From Pontibacterium sp964228735 (GTDB taxonomy: Bacteria; Pseudomonadota; Gammaproteobacteria; Pseudomonadales; Balneatricaceae), in NCBI RefSeq assembly GCF_964228735.1, contig NZ_CAXRBQ010000143.1, positions 1-22,793 of the forward strand: a stretch of DNA of 22,793 nucleotides. Direction: 5' to 3'. The notes beneath the pieces are model-generated. The model saw nothing but the letters and a program-made list of their open reading frames with translations, had not been told where the DNA came from and made no database searches. Below are positions 7,175 through 14,626 of the stretch, piece after piece. Every line of letters starts with the position of its first letter. Positions within the stretch are counted from its first letter, which is position 1. Position numbers and translations under genes: made by a program.

Positions 7175-8286
7175 TTCGTTTCACCTTTGTAGCAACCGAC
7201 AAAGTTGCCTTTTCGGTCCACCGCCCAGATCTCCAGCTCAACCCGATCGGGCATCACCTTGTGCGCCCGCAACCAGGCTTCGCGACAGACCTCCGCCGCC
7301 AAATCCACACAAGCCGCCTGGCAAGCTTTCAGTGCTTGCACGCTGGTATTGCTCTGTCTGACTTGCTCCTGCAATGCCTCATCGGCCCCGGCATCTGCTG
7401 CCAATTGGGCCAGATAATCCAGATCGATACTGGAGGCTCGGCTGTTCAGGTCCATATGGCCTTTCGCCAGTTTGCTGATCTTGCCGAATCCACCACAGAT
7501 GGTGAGTTTGGCTACCGGAGACTTTTTAAGGTGCTTCAACACCGCACCAACAAAGTCACCCATCTCTATCAGCGCCATCTCTGGCAAGTCATACTGCGTC
7601 TTGATGGCCGCCTCACTGGTTGAACCCGTGGTCGCTGCAATATGGTCCATTCCATTTGTGTACGCCACATCGATGCCTTGATGGATCGAGGCAATATAAG
7701 CCGAACAGGAGTACGGCCGCACAATGCCGGTTGTGCCCAAAATCGAAAGCCCACCCACAATGCCCAGCTTCGGGTTCATGGTTTTCAAAGCGATCTGATC
7801 GCCACCTTCCACACCCACAGAGACCTCAAAGCCGCCTTCATAACCATAGGTATAGGCAGCATTGGTGAGGTGCTCGGTCATCATTTTGCGCGGGACCGGG
7901 TTAATGGCGGGTTCACCAACTGCCAGCATCAATCCTTCACGGGTTACCGTGCCCACGCCTGGTGCTGCCTTGAACACCACCCCTGGTGACTCCGTCAGGC
8001 GCAGCTCTACAAAAACCGTTGAACCGTGGGTCACATCAGGGTCATCACCCGCATCTTTGATCGTTGAGGTGCGGATCCCGTTTTCCAGTGCCCGATACTC
8101 CTCAATCACCATCTCCACCTGTTTTCCTGGCGTGTTGCCTTTGGCTGGCAGGTTTACCTCAACCGTTGCAGGCTGTTTTCCTCCAAACAATGCGCGTGCG
8201 GCAGCTACACAACAGGCTGTCGCACACGCGCCTGTCGTCAAACCAGAGCGCAGAGGTTTGGGTGATTCGGAACTCTCGGGCCACAT
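7171..8286 (-). CDS. cbiD: Cobalt-precorrin-5B C1-methyltransferase CbiD
   Basis: CbiD supplies the C1 methyl group of the corrin ring. It is the anaerobic-type enzyme but is found in many late-insertion organisms lacking CobF, including pseudomonads. The 371-residue protein has the characteristic N-terminal LRSGLTTGACATACCVAAARAL, then PGVGTVTREGLMLAVGEPAINP, GGLSILGTTGIVRPYS and GGFGKISKLAKGHMDLNS. The length is typical. The start ATG lies 12 bases beyond the cobB stop, with GGAGAG rather far upstream. The gene overlaps cobK by four bases. No CobF is present in the window, so CbiD is probably the only C1 methyltransferase of the route. Confidence 0.95.
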   Translation of the reverse strand: MWPESSESPKPLRSGLTTGACATACCVAAARALFGGKQPATVEVNLPAKGNTPGKQVEMVIEEYRALENGIRTSTIKDAGDDPDVTHGSTVFVELRLTESPGVVFKAAPGVGTVTREGLMLAVGEPAINPVPRKMMTEHLTNAAYTYGYEGGFEVSVGVEGGDQIALKTMNPKLGIVGGLSILGTTGIVRPYSCSAYIASIHQGIDVAYTNGMDHIAATTGSTSEAAIKTQYDLPEMALIEMGDFVGAVLKHLKKSPVAKLTICGGFGKISKLAKGHMDLNSRASSIDLDYLAQLAADAGADEALQEQVRQSNTSVQALKACQAACVDLAAEVCREAWLRAHKVMPDRVELEIWAVDRKGNFVGCYKGETK

Positions 8287-8298
8287 AATCTATTCGAT

Positions 8299-9627
8299 TT
8301 ACTCTCCGCTTATCTCAAACTGCCCGCTGAAAATCGCCGCAATCGCTGCAGGATTGGACGGGAAAAACAGGTGCAGGTAACTGGCAGTCACACTGCCATC
8401 ACGGAAGATCGGTTCCCCGGGTGCAGGGTCGCGTTGACGTTTGCCATGACCAATCGGTTCATCCGTATCAAAGCAACGGGACCGATGGTGAGCATGGGCA
8501 CGTACATCACCTTCCGGCAGTTGCGCAGTCTGCATGCCCTGACAACCACGCTTGCCGCGCATCGCGCCGTGGCCGGCCAGCAAACCGGCCATCGGATATT
8601 GCTGCTCTTCCAGGTCGGTCAGCGTCTGCAGGCAGTAAAGAAATCCGCCGCACTCCGCCAATACCGGCTTACCCTGCTGATGGAACGCCTGGATCGCCTT
8701 CAACATAGGCTGGTTGCTACCTAGCTGCGCGGCATGCAGTTCCGGGTAACCACCTGGCAACCAGAGCGCGTCCACCTCCGGCAATTCGGAATCCGTCAGC
8801 GGCGAGAAGAACTGATACTCCGCGCCCATCTCTGTCAGCATGCGTAGATTGGCGTCGTAGATAAAACTGAACGCGGCATCTTTTGCCACGCCGATTCGCT
8901 TGCCACTCAGCAGGGGCTCAACGGCTTCAACTTCTGCGCTAACAAACTCCACCTCGGATGGCAGCTCGGTAATTGCATTGCCCGCAATCCACTCGGCACC
9001 GCGGTTGAAGCGTATTTCCAGCTCATCACGAACCTCGTCCGCCTGCACCAAACCCAGATGGCGCTCCGGCAGTGCCACATCTGGATCTCGCGGAAGGGTT
9101 GCCAGCAACGGTAACTCCGGTGGCAGTGCATCACGGATCAGTTGTGCATGACGTTCGGTACCACAGCTGTTGGCAATCAGACCCGCTACGGAAATATCGT
9201 CACGGAAGTTAGCCAGACCCAACGCAACCGCTGCTGCGGTCTGTGCCATCCCCTTCACATCCATCACAATCGCCATCGGGATGTTAAAACGCGCAGCCAG
9301 ATCGGCGCTGGACGGTTCTCCGTCGAACATCCCCATCACACCTTCGACCAGGATCAGGTCTGCTTCCAATGCGGCTTCGTACAGCTTTTGCTGGCAGTAG
9401 GCTTCACCGGCCATCCACATATCCAACTGCTCGACCGGCTGACCGGATGCCTGGGCAAGAATCTGCGGATCAAGATAGTCGGGGCCTGTTTTAAAAACAC
9501 GTACCACTTTGCCCTGCTGACGAAAATTACGCGCCAGCGCAGCGGTAATGGTGGTTTTACCGGCACCGGAGCTCGGTGCGGCCAGAAACAGTGCCGGGCA
9601 GCGGGCGGATTGCTGTTGGTCTGTCAT
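8299..9627 (-). CDS. cobB: Hydrogenobyrinic/cobyrinic acid a,c-diamide synthase CobB
   Basis: CobB (CbiA family) amidates the a and c side chains with glutamine and ATP, producing the substrate of CobN. The 442-residue protein has a dethiobiotin-synthetase-like ATP domain with SSGAGKTTITAAL (19-31), FKTGPDYLDP (45-54) and EGVMGMFDGEPSSADLA (95-111). A class I-like glutaminase domain follows, with LPGGYPELHA (290-299), the nucleophile Cys326 in LAECGGFLY, and His419 in SYLHLFFPSNP. The length fits the family. The ATG overlaps the cobO stop as TGATG. In a late-insertion operon hydrogenobyrinic acid is the likely substrate, whereas CbiA of the anaerobic route uses the cobalt form. The sequence alone does not settle this. 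Confidence 0.94.
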   Translation of the reverse strand: MTDQQQSARCPALFLAAPSSGAGKTTITAALARNFRQQGKVVRVFKTGPDYLDPQILAQASGQPVEQLDMWMAGEAYCQQKLYEAALEADLILVEGVMGMFDGEPSSADLAARFNIPMAIVMDVKGMAQTAAAVALGLANFRDDISVAGLIANSCGTERHAQLIRDALPPELPLLATLPRDPDVALPERHLGLVQADEVRDELEIRFNRGAEWIAGNAITELPSEVEFVSAEVEAVEPLLSGKRIGVAKDAAFSFIYDANLRMLTEMGAEYQFFSPLTDSELPEVDALWLPGGYPELHAAQLGSNQPMLKAIQAFHQQGKPVLAECGGFLYCLQTLTDLEEQQYPMAGLLAGHGAMRGKRGCQGMQTAQLPEGDVRAHAHHRSRCFDTDEPIGHGKRQRDPAPGEPIFRDGSVTASYLHLFFPSNPAAIAAIFSGQFEISGE

Positions 9628-10217
9628 CAGTATTCGATCCCTGCCTGTGCTTTCACACCTTTGCGGAACGCGTGGCCTTCGTCGCGGATGCTGCTGATGG
9701 TATCGGCAATTTCGACCAGCCCATCCGGCATCACACGGCCCGTAATGATTACATGCTGCATCTTGGGACGTGCCTGAAGTGCTTCCAGGACCGGCTCCAA
9801 CGCCAGGTACTTGTACTTAAACATGTAGCTCATTTCGTCAAACACTACGATGCCGTACCGGTCGTCCTGCAGGATCTCCTGCGCTTTCACCCAGGCCTGT
9901 TCCGCCGCTTCGATATCCCGCTCACGATCCTGAGTTTCCCAGGTAAAGCCGTGACCCATTACATACCAATCGATCTGCGGATGGTCCTTAAATAACTTGT
10001 ATTCGCCCGTTTCCAAGCGACCTTTGCTGAACTGCACAACAGCAGCGCGCTGACCATGCCCGACCGCACGTGCCATGGTGCCAAACGCGGAACTGCTTTT
10101 ACCTTTGCCGTTGCCTTTCAGCAGGATCAGCACACCTCGCTCTTCAGTCGCCTTGGCGATGCGCGCGTCGATCACTTCCTTCTTGCGCGCCATGCGTTCT
10201 TGATGAGTCATCGTCAT
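9627..10217 (-). CDS. cobO: Corrinoid adenosyltransferase CobO (BtuR/CobA family)
   Basis: This enzyme transfers the 5'-deoxyadenosyl group from ATP to cob(I)yrinic acid a,c-diamide. The 196-residue product has the P-loop GNGKGKSSSAFGTMARA (35-51), VVQFSKG and the Walker B-like VFDEMSYMFKYKYL. It also has the C-terminal VIITGRVMPDGLVEIADTISSI block, all typical of the CobO/BtuR type. The chosen ATG at 10217 has AGGAG eight bases upstream. Two other in-frame ATGs (10223 and 10211) are less well spaced, and the longer frame reaching 10298 lies inside the preceding chlD gene. The gene is separated from that stop by about 16 bases and overlaps cobB by one base. Confidence 0.94.
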   Translation of the reverse strand: MTMTHQERMARKKEVIDARIAKATEERGVLILLKGNGKGKSSSAFGTMARAVGHGQRAAVVQFSKGRLETGEYKLFKDHPQIDWYVMGHGFTWETQDRERDIEAAEQAWVKAQEILQDDRYGIVVFDEMSYMFKYKYLALEPVLEALQARPKMQHVIITGRVMPDGLVEIADTISSIRDEGHAFRKGVKAQAGIEY

Positions 10218-10233
10218 ATCCATTTCTCCTGAA

Positions 10234-11949
10234 TCATACGGCCGGAAGCGGCAGGTATTGCGCACTAAGTTCTGCAGCCAGTTGAGCACCACGCCCACGT
10301 TTAACTGCGCTTTGTTCGATATCGATCAGCACGGTGTCACCGGGTAGCGCTACATCATTCAGGTGCGCACTGGTTCGACCATCGGTAATGACGTAGGTAC
10401 GTATCTGCAGAGCCGGATTTTGTTTGATCGCTTTACCCAGGTAGCTTTGCACTTGCTCCAACGCTGCACGTATCGGTGTGCCGCCTCCTGCTGGCAGACT
10501 GTCTAGCCAATTCTTCAGCTCTTTCGGTGCACGTACTTTTGGCAACAGGTTCTCAACCTGGTTATTGCCAAAACCGAAGATCGACAGTTGCTCACGTTGC
10601 AGGTAGGCCTGTTCTGCGATCTTCAGTACAGCAGCTTTACCCAGCGATTCAGGTCCCTGAGCCAACGTCGAGGCTGATGTATCCAATAGCACCAGATGAA
10701 GGACAGGCTGGCCTTCGCGTGCTTTCTGAAATTTCAGCGATTTAGGTGGCCAGATACCGCTGTTAGCGATCAGGGTACTGAACCAGTTCGGTTTGTGGCT
10801 CTCACTCGCACTGCGATGATTGCCGTTCGCAGCTTTCCCCGTCTTGCGTCCTGCCAGATCCGAAACCATCTGTTTCACAACCGCCTGTTTAGGGGATGAA
10901 GTCGCAGTTGTTTGGAACGAATTAAGCTCTGCACAGCGCTGTTGCTGAGGCACCATACTTCCCCAGTCACCTTCAGCCCTGCTTTGCTGTCCCGACTGAG
11001 GGCGATGACTATCTTCCGGTCGCTTAAACCCACCTTGTGGCGGTATCGGCGGCGCAGGAGGCCTTGGCGTGTTTTCCGGGGGCGATTTACGGCGATGAGC
11101 CAACGCCAGGGATTCCACCGCATCGATATCGTCGGTGGTTACTTGGTCACGACCGAACCATGCGGCATGAGCCAGTGCTGCGCGGTACCAGACAATATCT
11201 GCGCGCAGGCCATCGACTTGTGCTTCGCTACAGCGCTCAGCGATCTCCAGCCGTATATCGTCGTTGCAGGCGACATCGTTCAGAAGCAGACGCGCACTGG
11301 CGATCCTATCGAGGAGTACCCCCTGCTGATCTGCATATTGGTTACAAAACGCTGCAGGATTTCGATCAAAGGCTTCACGGGACTTCACAATCTCAACCCG
11401 TTCCTGCGAGCTGTACTGGTTTTTCAGCTCTACACAGAGTCCGAAACGGTCGTGCAGTTGCGGACGTAACTCCCCTTCATCCGGGTTCATGGTGCCGATC
11501 AGCAGGAAGCGAGCCGGATGACTGTGGCTGATACCGTCGCGCTCCACACGGTTCACACCACTCGCAGCAACATCCAAAAGCTGGTCGACCAGATGATCGG
11601 GCAGCAGATTGACCTCGTCCACGTAGAGCACACCGCCATGCGCTTTGCTCAGCAGCCCGGGACGGAAAGCGACGTTCTGGTCATCCAGCACGCGCTGTAG
11701 ATCCAGCGTACCCAACAACATTTCTTCGCTGGTGCCCAATGGCAACGTAACGAACTCAGGTGTGTGTTCGGTTTCCGTTACCGGCAGCAGGTCGGCTAAT
11801 CCACGTGCAAGGGTGGATTTTGCGGAACCACGAGGGCCGCTGATCACCACTCCACCGATGGCTGGGTTCACCGCCGCGAGAATCAGCGCCAGCTTAAACT
11901 CGTCCTGGCCGCTAACTGCAGAAAACGGGAAATGAAGTTCAGTCATCAT
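10234..11949 (-). CDS. chlD: Fused AAA+/VWA chelatase subunit (ChlD/BchD type), likely CobN motor
   Basis: This 571-residue protein resembles the medium subunit of magnesium chelatase. Its AAA+ domain has Walker A GPRGSAKST (38-46), Walker B VLYVDEVNLL (107-116), the IGTMNPDEGELRPQLHDRFG block (151-170) and VDGLRADI (245-252). A Pro-rich linker (about 288-345) leads to a C-terminal von Willebrand A domain with the MIDAS motif DTSAS (423-427) and GGGTPIRAAL. No CobS or CobT and no separate ChlI gene are in the window. Systems pairing CobN with a ChlD-type protein are known, so this is the probable ATPase partner of CobN for cobalt insertion. ATG-ATG at 11949/11946 overlaps the cbiO stop, and the second ATG has better spacing from GGAGG. 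Confidence 0.92.
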   Translation of the reverse strand: MMTELHFPFSAVSGQDEFKLALILAAVNPAIGGVVISGPRGSAKSTLARGLADLLPVTETEHTPEFVTLPLGTSEEMLLGTLDLQRVLDDQNVAFRPGLLSKAHGGVLYVDEVNLLPDHLVDQLLDVAASGVNRVERDGISHSHPARFLLIGTMNPDEGELRPQLHDRFGLCVELKNQYSSQERVEIVKSREAFDRNPAAFCNQYADQQGVLLDRIASARLLLNDVACNDDIRLEIAERCSEAQVDGLRADIVWYRAALAHAAWFGRDQVTTDDIDAVESLALAHRRKSPPENTPRPPAPPIPPQGGFKRPEDSHRPQSGQQSRAEGDWGSMVPQQQRCAELNSFQTTATSSPKQAVVKQMVSDLAGRKTGKAANGNHRSASESHKPNWFSTLIANSGIWPPKSLKFQKAREGQPVLHLVLLDTSASTLAQGPESLGKAAVLKIAEQAYLQREQLSIFGFGNNQVENLLPKVRAPKELKNWLDSLPAGGGTPIRAALEQVQSYLGKAIKQNPALQIRTYVITDGRTSAHLNDVALPGDTVLIDIEQSAVKRGRGAQLAAELSAQYLPLPAV

Positions 11950-12644
11950 GCCGCCTCCGTCTCTGATACCACTGCAACCGTTTGCTGGATAGGCTCCTCA
12001 ACCAGCTTGGCATCTGACAGACGAACCCGCCGGGTTTCCAGCTCGGTTAGGAATTCATCATCGTGGGAGATAATAATCATCGCATGCGGCAAGGATTTTA
12101 GTGTGTTCAATAATCTACGGCGTGCTTCGGTATCCAGCGCAGTGCTGGGTTCATCGAGTAGCAGCACATCCGGATTCATCGCCAGCACACAGGCCAGCGT
12201 AATCATGCGCTTTTCACCGCCCGAGAGTTGATGGGTCACACGCTCTTCAAAACCATCCATTCCCAGAGACGCCAAGGTTTCACGCGCTATCTGCAGCGCC
12301 TCATCCCGGGACTTACCCAGGTTGAGCGGGCCGAAGGCCACGTCCTCCAACACCGTTGGGCAAAATAGCTGATCATCCGGGTCCTGGAACAGGAAACCGG
12401 CCCGCGCACGTACTTCGACGAAGTGTTTCTCTTCGCTCCGCAGCTCACCAAAAGCGTGAATCTCGCCGCCTTTAGCTTTTTTAAGTCCCACCAGCAGATG
12501 CAAAAACGTGGTTTTACCTGCACCGTTCGCTCCGGTCAGCGCTACCCGTTCACCTGGGTAAAGCGCGAAATCCACCTTGTCTAACACCACACCGCGACGG
12601 GGATAACGGTAAAACAGGCCGCGGGTTTCAATTAACGCCGTCAT
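11946..12644 (-). CDS. cbiO: Cobalt ECF transporter ATPase CbiO
   Basis: This is the ATP-binding subunit of the energy-coupling-factor cobalt importer, located on the cytoplasmic face of the inner membrane. The 232-residue product starts MTALIETRGLFYRYP. It has Walker A GANGAGKT (38-45), Q-loop FLFQDPDDQLFCPTV (typical of CbiO/EcfA), the signature LSGGEKRMITLA, Walker B VLLLDEPSTALD and the switch His in IIISHDDEF. The ATG at 12644 overlaps the cbiQ stop as ATGA. An open frame reaching further upstream (to 12764) is within cbiQ and is rejected. The short C-terminal tail after the H-loop region is unremarkable. Only one ATPase gene is present, so the ATPase is probably a homodimer, as in CbiMNQO. 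Confidence 0.95.
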   Translation of the reverse strand: MTALIETRGLFYRYPRRGVVLDKVDFALYPGERVALTGANGAGKTTFLHLLVGLKKAKGGEIHAFGELRSEEKHFVEVRARAGFLFQDPDDQLFCPTVLEDVAFGPLNLGKSRDEALQIARETLASLGMDGFEERVTHQLSGGEKRMITLACVLAMNPDVLLLDEPSTALDTEARRRLLNTLKSLPHAMIIISHDDEFLTELETRRVRLSDAKLVEEPIQQTVAVVSETEAA

Positions 12645-13423
12645 ATAAAGTTCAGTCCTGTCAGTGCACCCAGAAACAGTGCGCAAAGTGGAATAAAAAC
12701 GAAATCGGGATGGCCCAGAGCCATCTCGTCCATCAGATAAAAACGTCCGTTGTAGCCCCGGCACTTCATCGCATCGGCGATCCGCTCAGATCGTTCCAAT
12801 GAACGTACCAACAACATACCCACCAGATAGCCGATCGAACGCCAGGTGTGACGGTCTGTTCTGAGCACAAACGCCCGCGCCTGCATCGCCCGACGCATGC
12901 GTTTGTACTCCTGGCCGATCACATCAAGATAGCGCACGGTAAACAGAAGCAGATGGACCAGCTTATCTGGCACACGTAACCGCGCCATTGCATAACCGAG
13001 TGTGGTAGCACTCATAGTGCCGACCAATGCCAACAGACACAGCACCACAGCGTTGGCTTTGAGTGCAATCTGGCAGGCATGAAGCAGACCTTCTTTACTC
13101 GCCAGAAAGCCCCCCAGCTCAAACAGGGCTTCACCCGGTGTGGTGAATGGCAGCATGATCACCAGGAAGATCATGAACATGTCCATTGCGATCACCCGGC
13201 GCAGGGTACGCTTGAAGTTAAGGTGGGCCAGACGCGCCATCACCAACGCAGTACCTAGTCCAATCAACAACACGCTGAACTGCGCAGAGCTCACAACCAC
13301 CAACGCAAAGAAAAACGCCGCGACCACTCGGACCCGCGGGTCGACGCTGTCGATCAACGACTGAGTATGTTTCAGTCTCTGCCCTTTCCAGCTGGTACCG
13401 CTGTGCTCAAGAAACTGAGGCAC
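12641..13423 (-). CDS. cbiQ: Cobalt ECF transporter transmembrane subunit CbiQ (GTG start)
   Basis: CbiQ is the T-component linking CbiO to the substrate-binding subunit CbiM. The chosen GTG at 13423 has AGGA eight bases upstream and gives 260 residues, normal for the family. The longer frame to 13504 lies within the upstream gene. Hydrophobic spans are visible at VVAAFFFALVVVSSAQFSVL, MDMFMIFLVIMLPF, NAVVLCLLALVGTMS, IGYLVGMLLV and FVFIPLCALFLGAL. The two short Arg-containing coupling motifs typical of T-components appear as RAMQARAF and DAMKCRGYNG. The gene overlaps the preceding accessory gene by 17 bases and cbiO by four. Confidence 0.93.
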   Translation of the reverse strand: MPQFLEHSGTSWKGQRLKHTQSLIDSVDPRVRVVAAFFFALVVVSSAQFSVLLIGLGTALVMARLAHLNFKRTLRRVIAMDMFMIFLVIMLPFTTPGEALFELGGFLASKEGLLHACQIALKANAVVLCLLALVGTMSATTLGYAMARLRVPDKLVHLLLFTVRYLDVIGQEYKRMRRAMQARAFVLRTDRHTWRSIGYLVGMLLVRSLERSERIADAMKCRGYNGRFYLMDEMALGHPDFVFIPLCALFLGALTGLNFI

Positions 13424-14000
13424 GATTCTTTTCCTGCTTACGCTGACGCAACCAGATTCCGAGTCCAACCAGGCCAAAGATGTAACCGATACCGCCCAAC
13501 ACATCCTGTAAGCTGGCTTTCTCTTTGTAAGCAGCCAACTCCTTACGCAGTGGTTTCACCTGTTTAGCCACGGCCTTCTCGATCATCTGCTCTAATGCCA
13601 CCTGATCAACACCGCTCATCGATACGCTACTTGTCGTTACGCTTGCCTTAGTAACGGGAGCTGAGCCACCCGGCAATGTCGCTGGCAACTCATCCGCTGG
13701 CAGCACTAATTCCAATACGTGCCCGGCACTCAGATCTGCATGAAAGTAGTGGTCGATGCGTTTTGTAGCGTCAAAGACAAACATCCCTTCATCTTCGATC
13801 ACACTCTCGCCGATCACGTTTCCGGTCGCATCGCGGACTTGAACTACGATGCCCGCTTTGGCCATATCTCCGTTGGAGAAGCCGACTTCCCCTTCTATGG
13901 TGTTGCCAATGGCATACACACCGCCTACCACGTTATGGGCAAACACCGGAACGCTCATAGAAGCACTAAGAGCCAAAGCCATCAGAATCGATTTACGCAT
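13407..14000 (-). CDS. Periplasmic, single-span accessory protein of the cobalt transporter (CbiL/NikL type)
   Basis: This 197-residue protein begins with a clear signal peptide (MRKSILMALALSASMSVPV, then FA), with likely cleavage before His22, so the mature protein would start HNVVGG. It continues as a beta-rich periplasmic domain (IEGEVGFSNGDMAKAGIVV, then IGESVIEDEGMFVF). Next come a Ser/Thr/Val-rich linker, a Lys/Glu-rich helix likely to form a coiled coil (about 128-162) and one C-terminal transmembrane helix (LGGIGYIFGLVGLGIWL) ending in a basic tail. Comparative studies describe proteins of this layout beside cbiM/nikM in proteobacteria, where they take the place of CbiN. It lies between cbiM and cbiQ, overlapping both. 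The exact role in cobalt capture is inferred from location. Confidence 0.8.
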   Translation of the reverse strand: MRKSILMALALSASMSVPVFAHNVVGGVYAIGNTIEGEVGFSNGDMAKAGIVVQVRDATGNVIGESVIEDEGMFVFDATKRIDHYFHADLSAGHVLELVLPADELPATLPGGSAPVTKASVTTSSVSMSGVDQVALEQMIEKAVAKQVKPLRKELAAYKEKASLQDVLGGIGYIFGLVGLGIWLRQRKQEKNRASVS

Positions 14001-14613
14001 CCTGCCAATCCTCAGAGATATTCAGGAATTCCGGTTTTACCTTGCGGATCAGCAGTACGGCGGCAGCCGTGACGAAGCCTTCAACCAACATCACCGGTAT
14101 ATGGGCAATCAATGTAGCTTTCGCCGCCAGCCAGAACGCTTCACCGGACAATGCCAGACTGCCTGCCACCATAAATGTGGTTAGCGCAACAGCCCCAGCA
14201 CCACCCACTGCGCCCCAGATCCCTGCGATCCTGGGCGACGAAGCGGTTATGCCGTAACGGCAGAGGTAGAACATCAGTACCGCGGGCAACGCGATATTGA
14301 AGGTATTCACGCCCAATACCAGGAAACCACCAAAGCCAAAGAACACCGCTTGCAACACCAGGGCCACCAGCAGCGCCGGGAAAGCGGCCCAACCAAGGGC
14401 CAAGCCGATCAAACCGTTAAGAATCAGGTGCACACTGGAAAAGCCCACCGGCAGGTGAATGTAGGAGGCAACAAAAAACGCGGCTGACAATACGCCCACT
14501 TGCGGCAGGTGGTCGTAATCCAGTTTTTTCAGGCCATACGCAACACCGCCAACTGCCAAAGCAACTCCTGCCATTAGGACCGATCCGGAAAGTGCACCAT
14601 CAACGATATGCAT
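13993..14613 (-). CDS. cbiM: Cobalt ECF transporter substrate-binding subunit CbiM
   Basis: CbiM is the S-component that binds cobalt. The 206-residue protein opens MHIVDGALSG. The N-terminal Met-His pair is the known metal-binding element of CbiM/NikM, and further candidate ligands His53 and His62 sit in YIHLPVGFSSVHLILNG. Multiple hydrophobic spans follow (LGWAAFPALLVALVLQAVFF, FNIALPAVLMFYL, IWGAVGGAGAVALTTFMVAG), then the conserved AHIPVMLVEGFVTAAAV. A GAGGG eight bases before the ATG fixes the start. The gene lies 13 bases after the DUF4198 gene and overlaps the next gene by eight. The cobalt assignment, rather than nickel, comes from the B12 riboswitch and operon context. Confidence 0.94.
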   Translation of the reverse strand: MHIVDGALSGSVLMAGVALAVGGVAYGLKKLDYDHLPQVGVLSAAFFVASYIHLPVGFSSVHLILNGLIGLALGWAAFPALLVALVLQAVFFGFGGFLVLGVNTFNIALPAVLMFYLCRYGITASSPRIAGIWGAVGGAGAVALTTFMVAGSLALSGEAFWLAAKATLIAHIPVMLVEGFVTAAAVLLIRKVKPEFLNISEDWQDA

Positions 14614-14626
14614 GGCTTACGCCCTC

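Noticed and set aside
6230..7192. Plus-strand open frame of 320 codons across cobH/cobK
   Set aside because: It runs through the REP palindromes and antisense to CobK, and the protein has no coherent features.
10875..11123. 82-codon frame inside chlD as an independent gene
   Set aside because: It is the +1 frame of the chlD linker region, basic and without a ribosome site. It is kept only as background to the frameshift question.
10234..11949. Canonical -1 slippery heptamer in the chlD linker
   Set aside because: Candidates such as G-CCC-CCG and G-GAA-AAC do not allow good re-pairing of both tRNAs, so no frameshift site is annotated.
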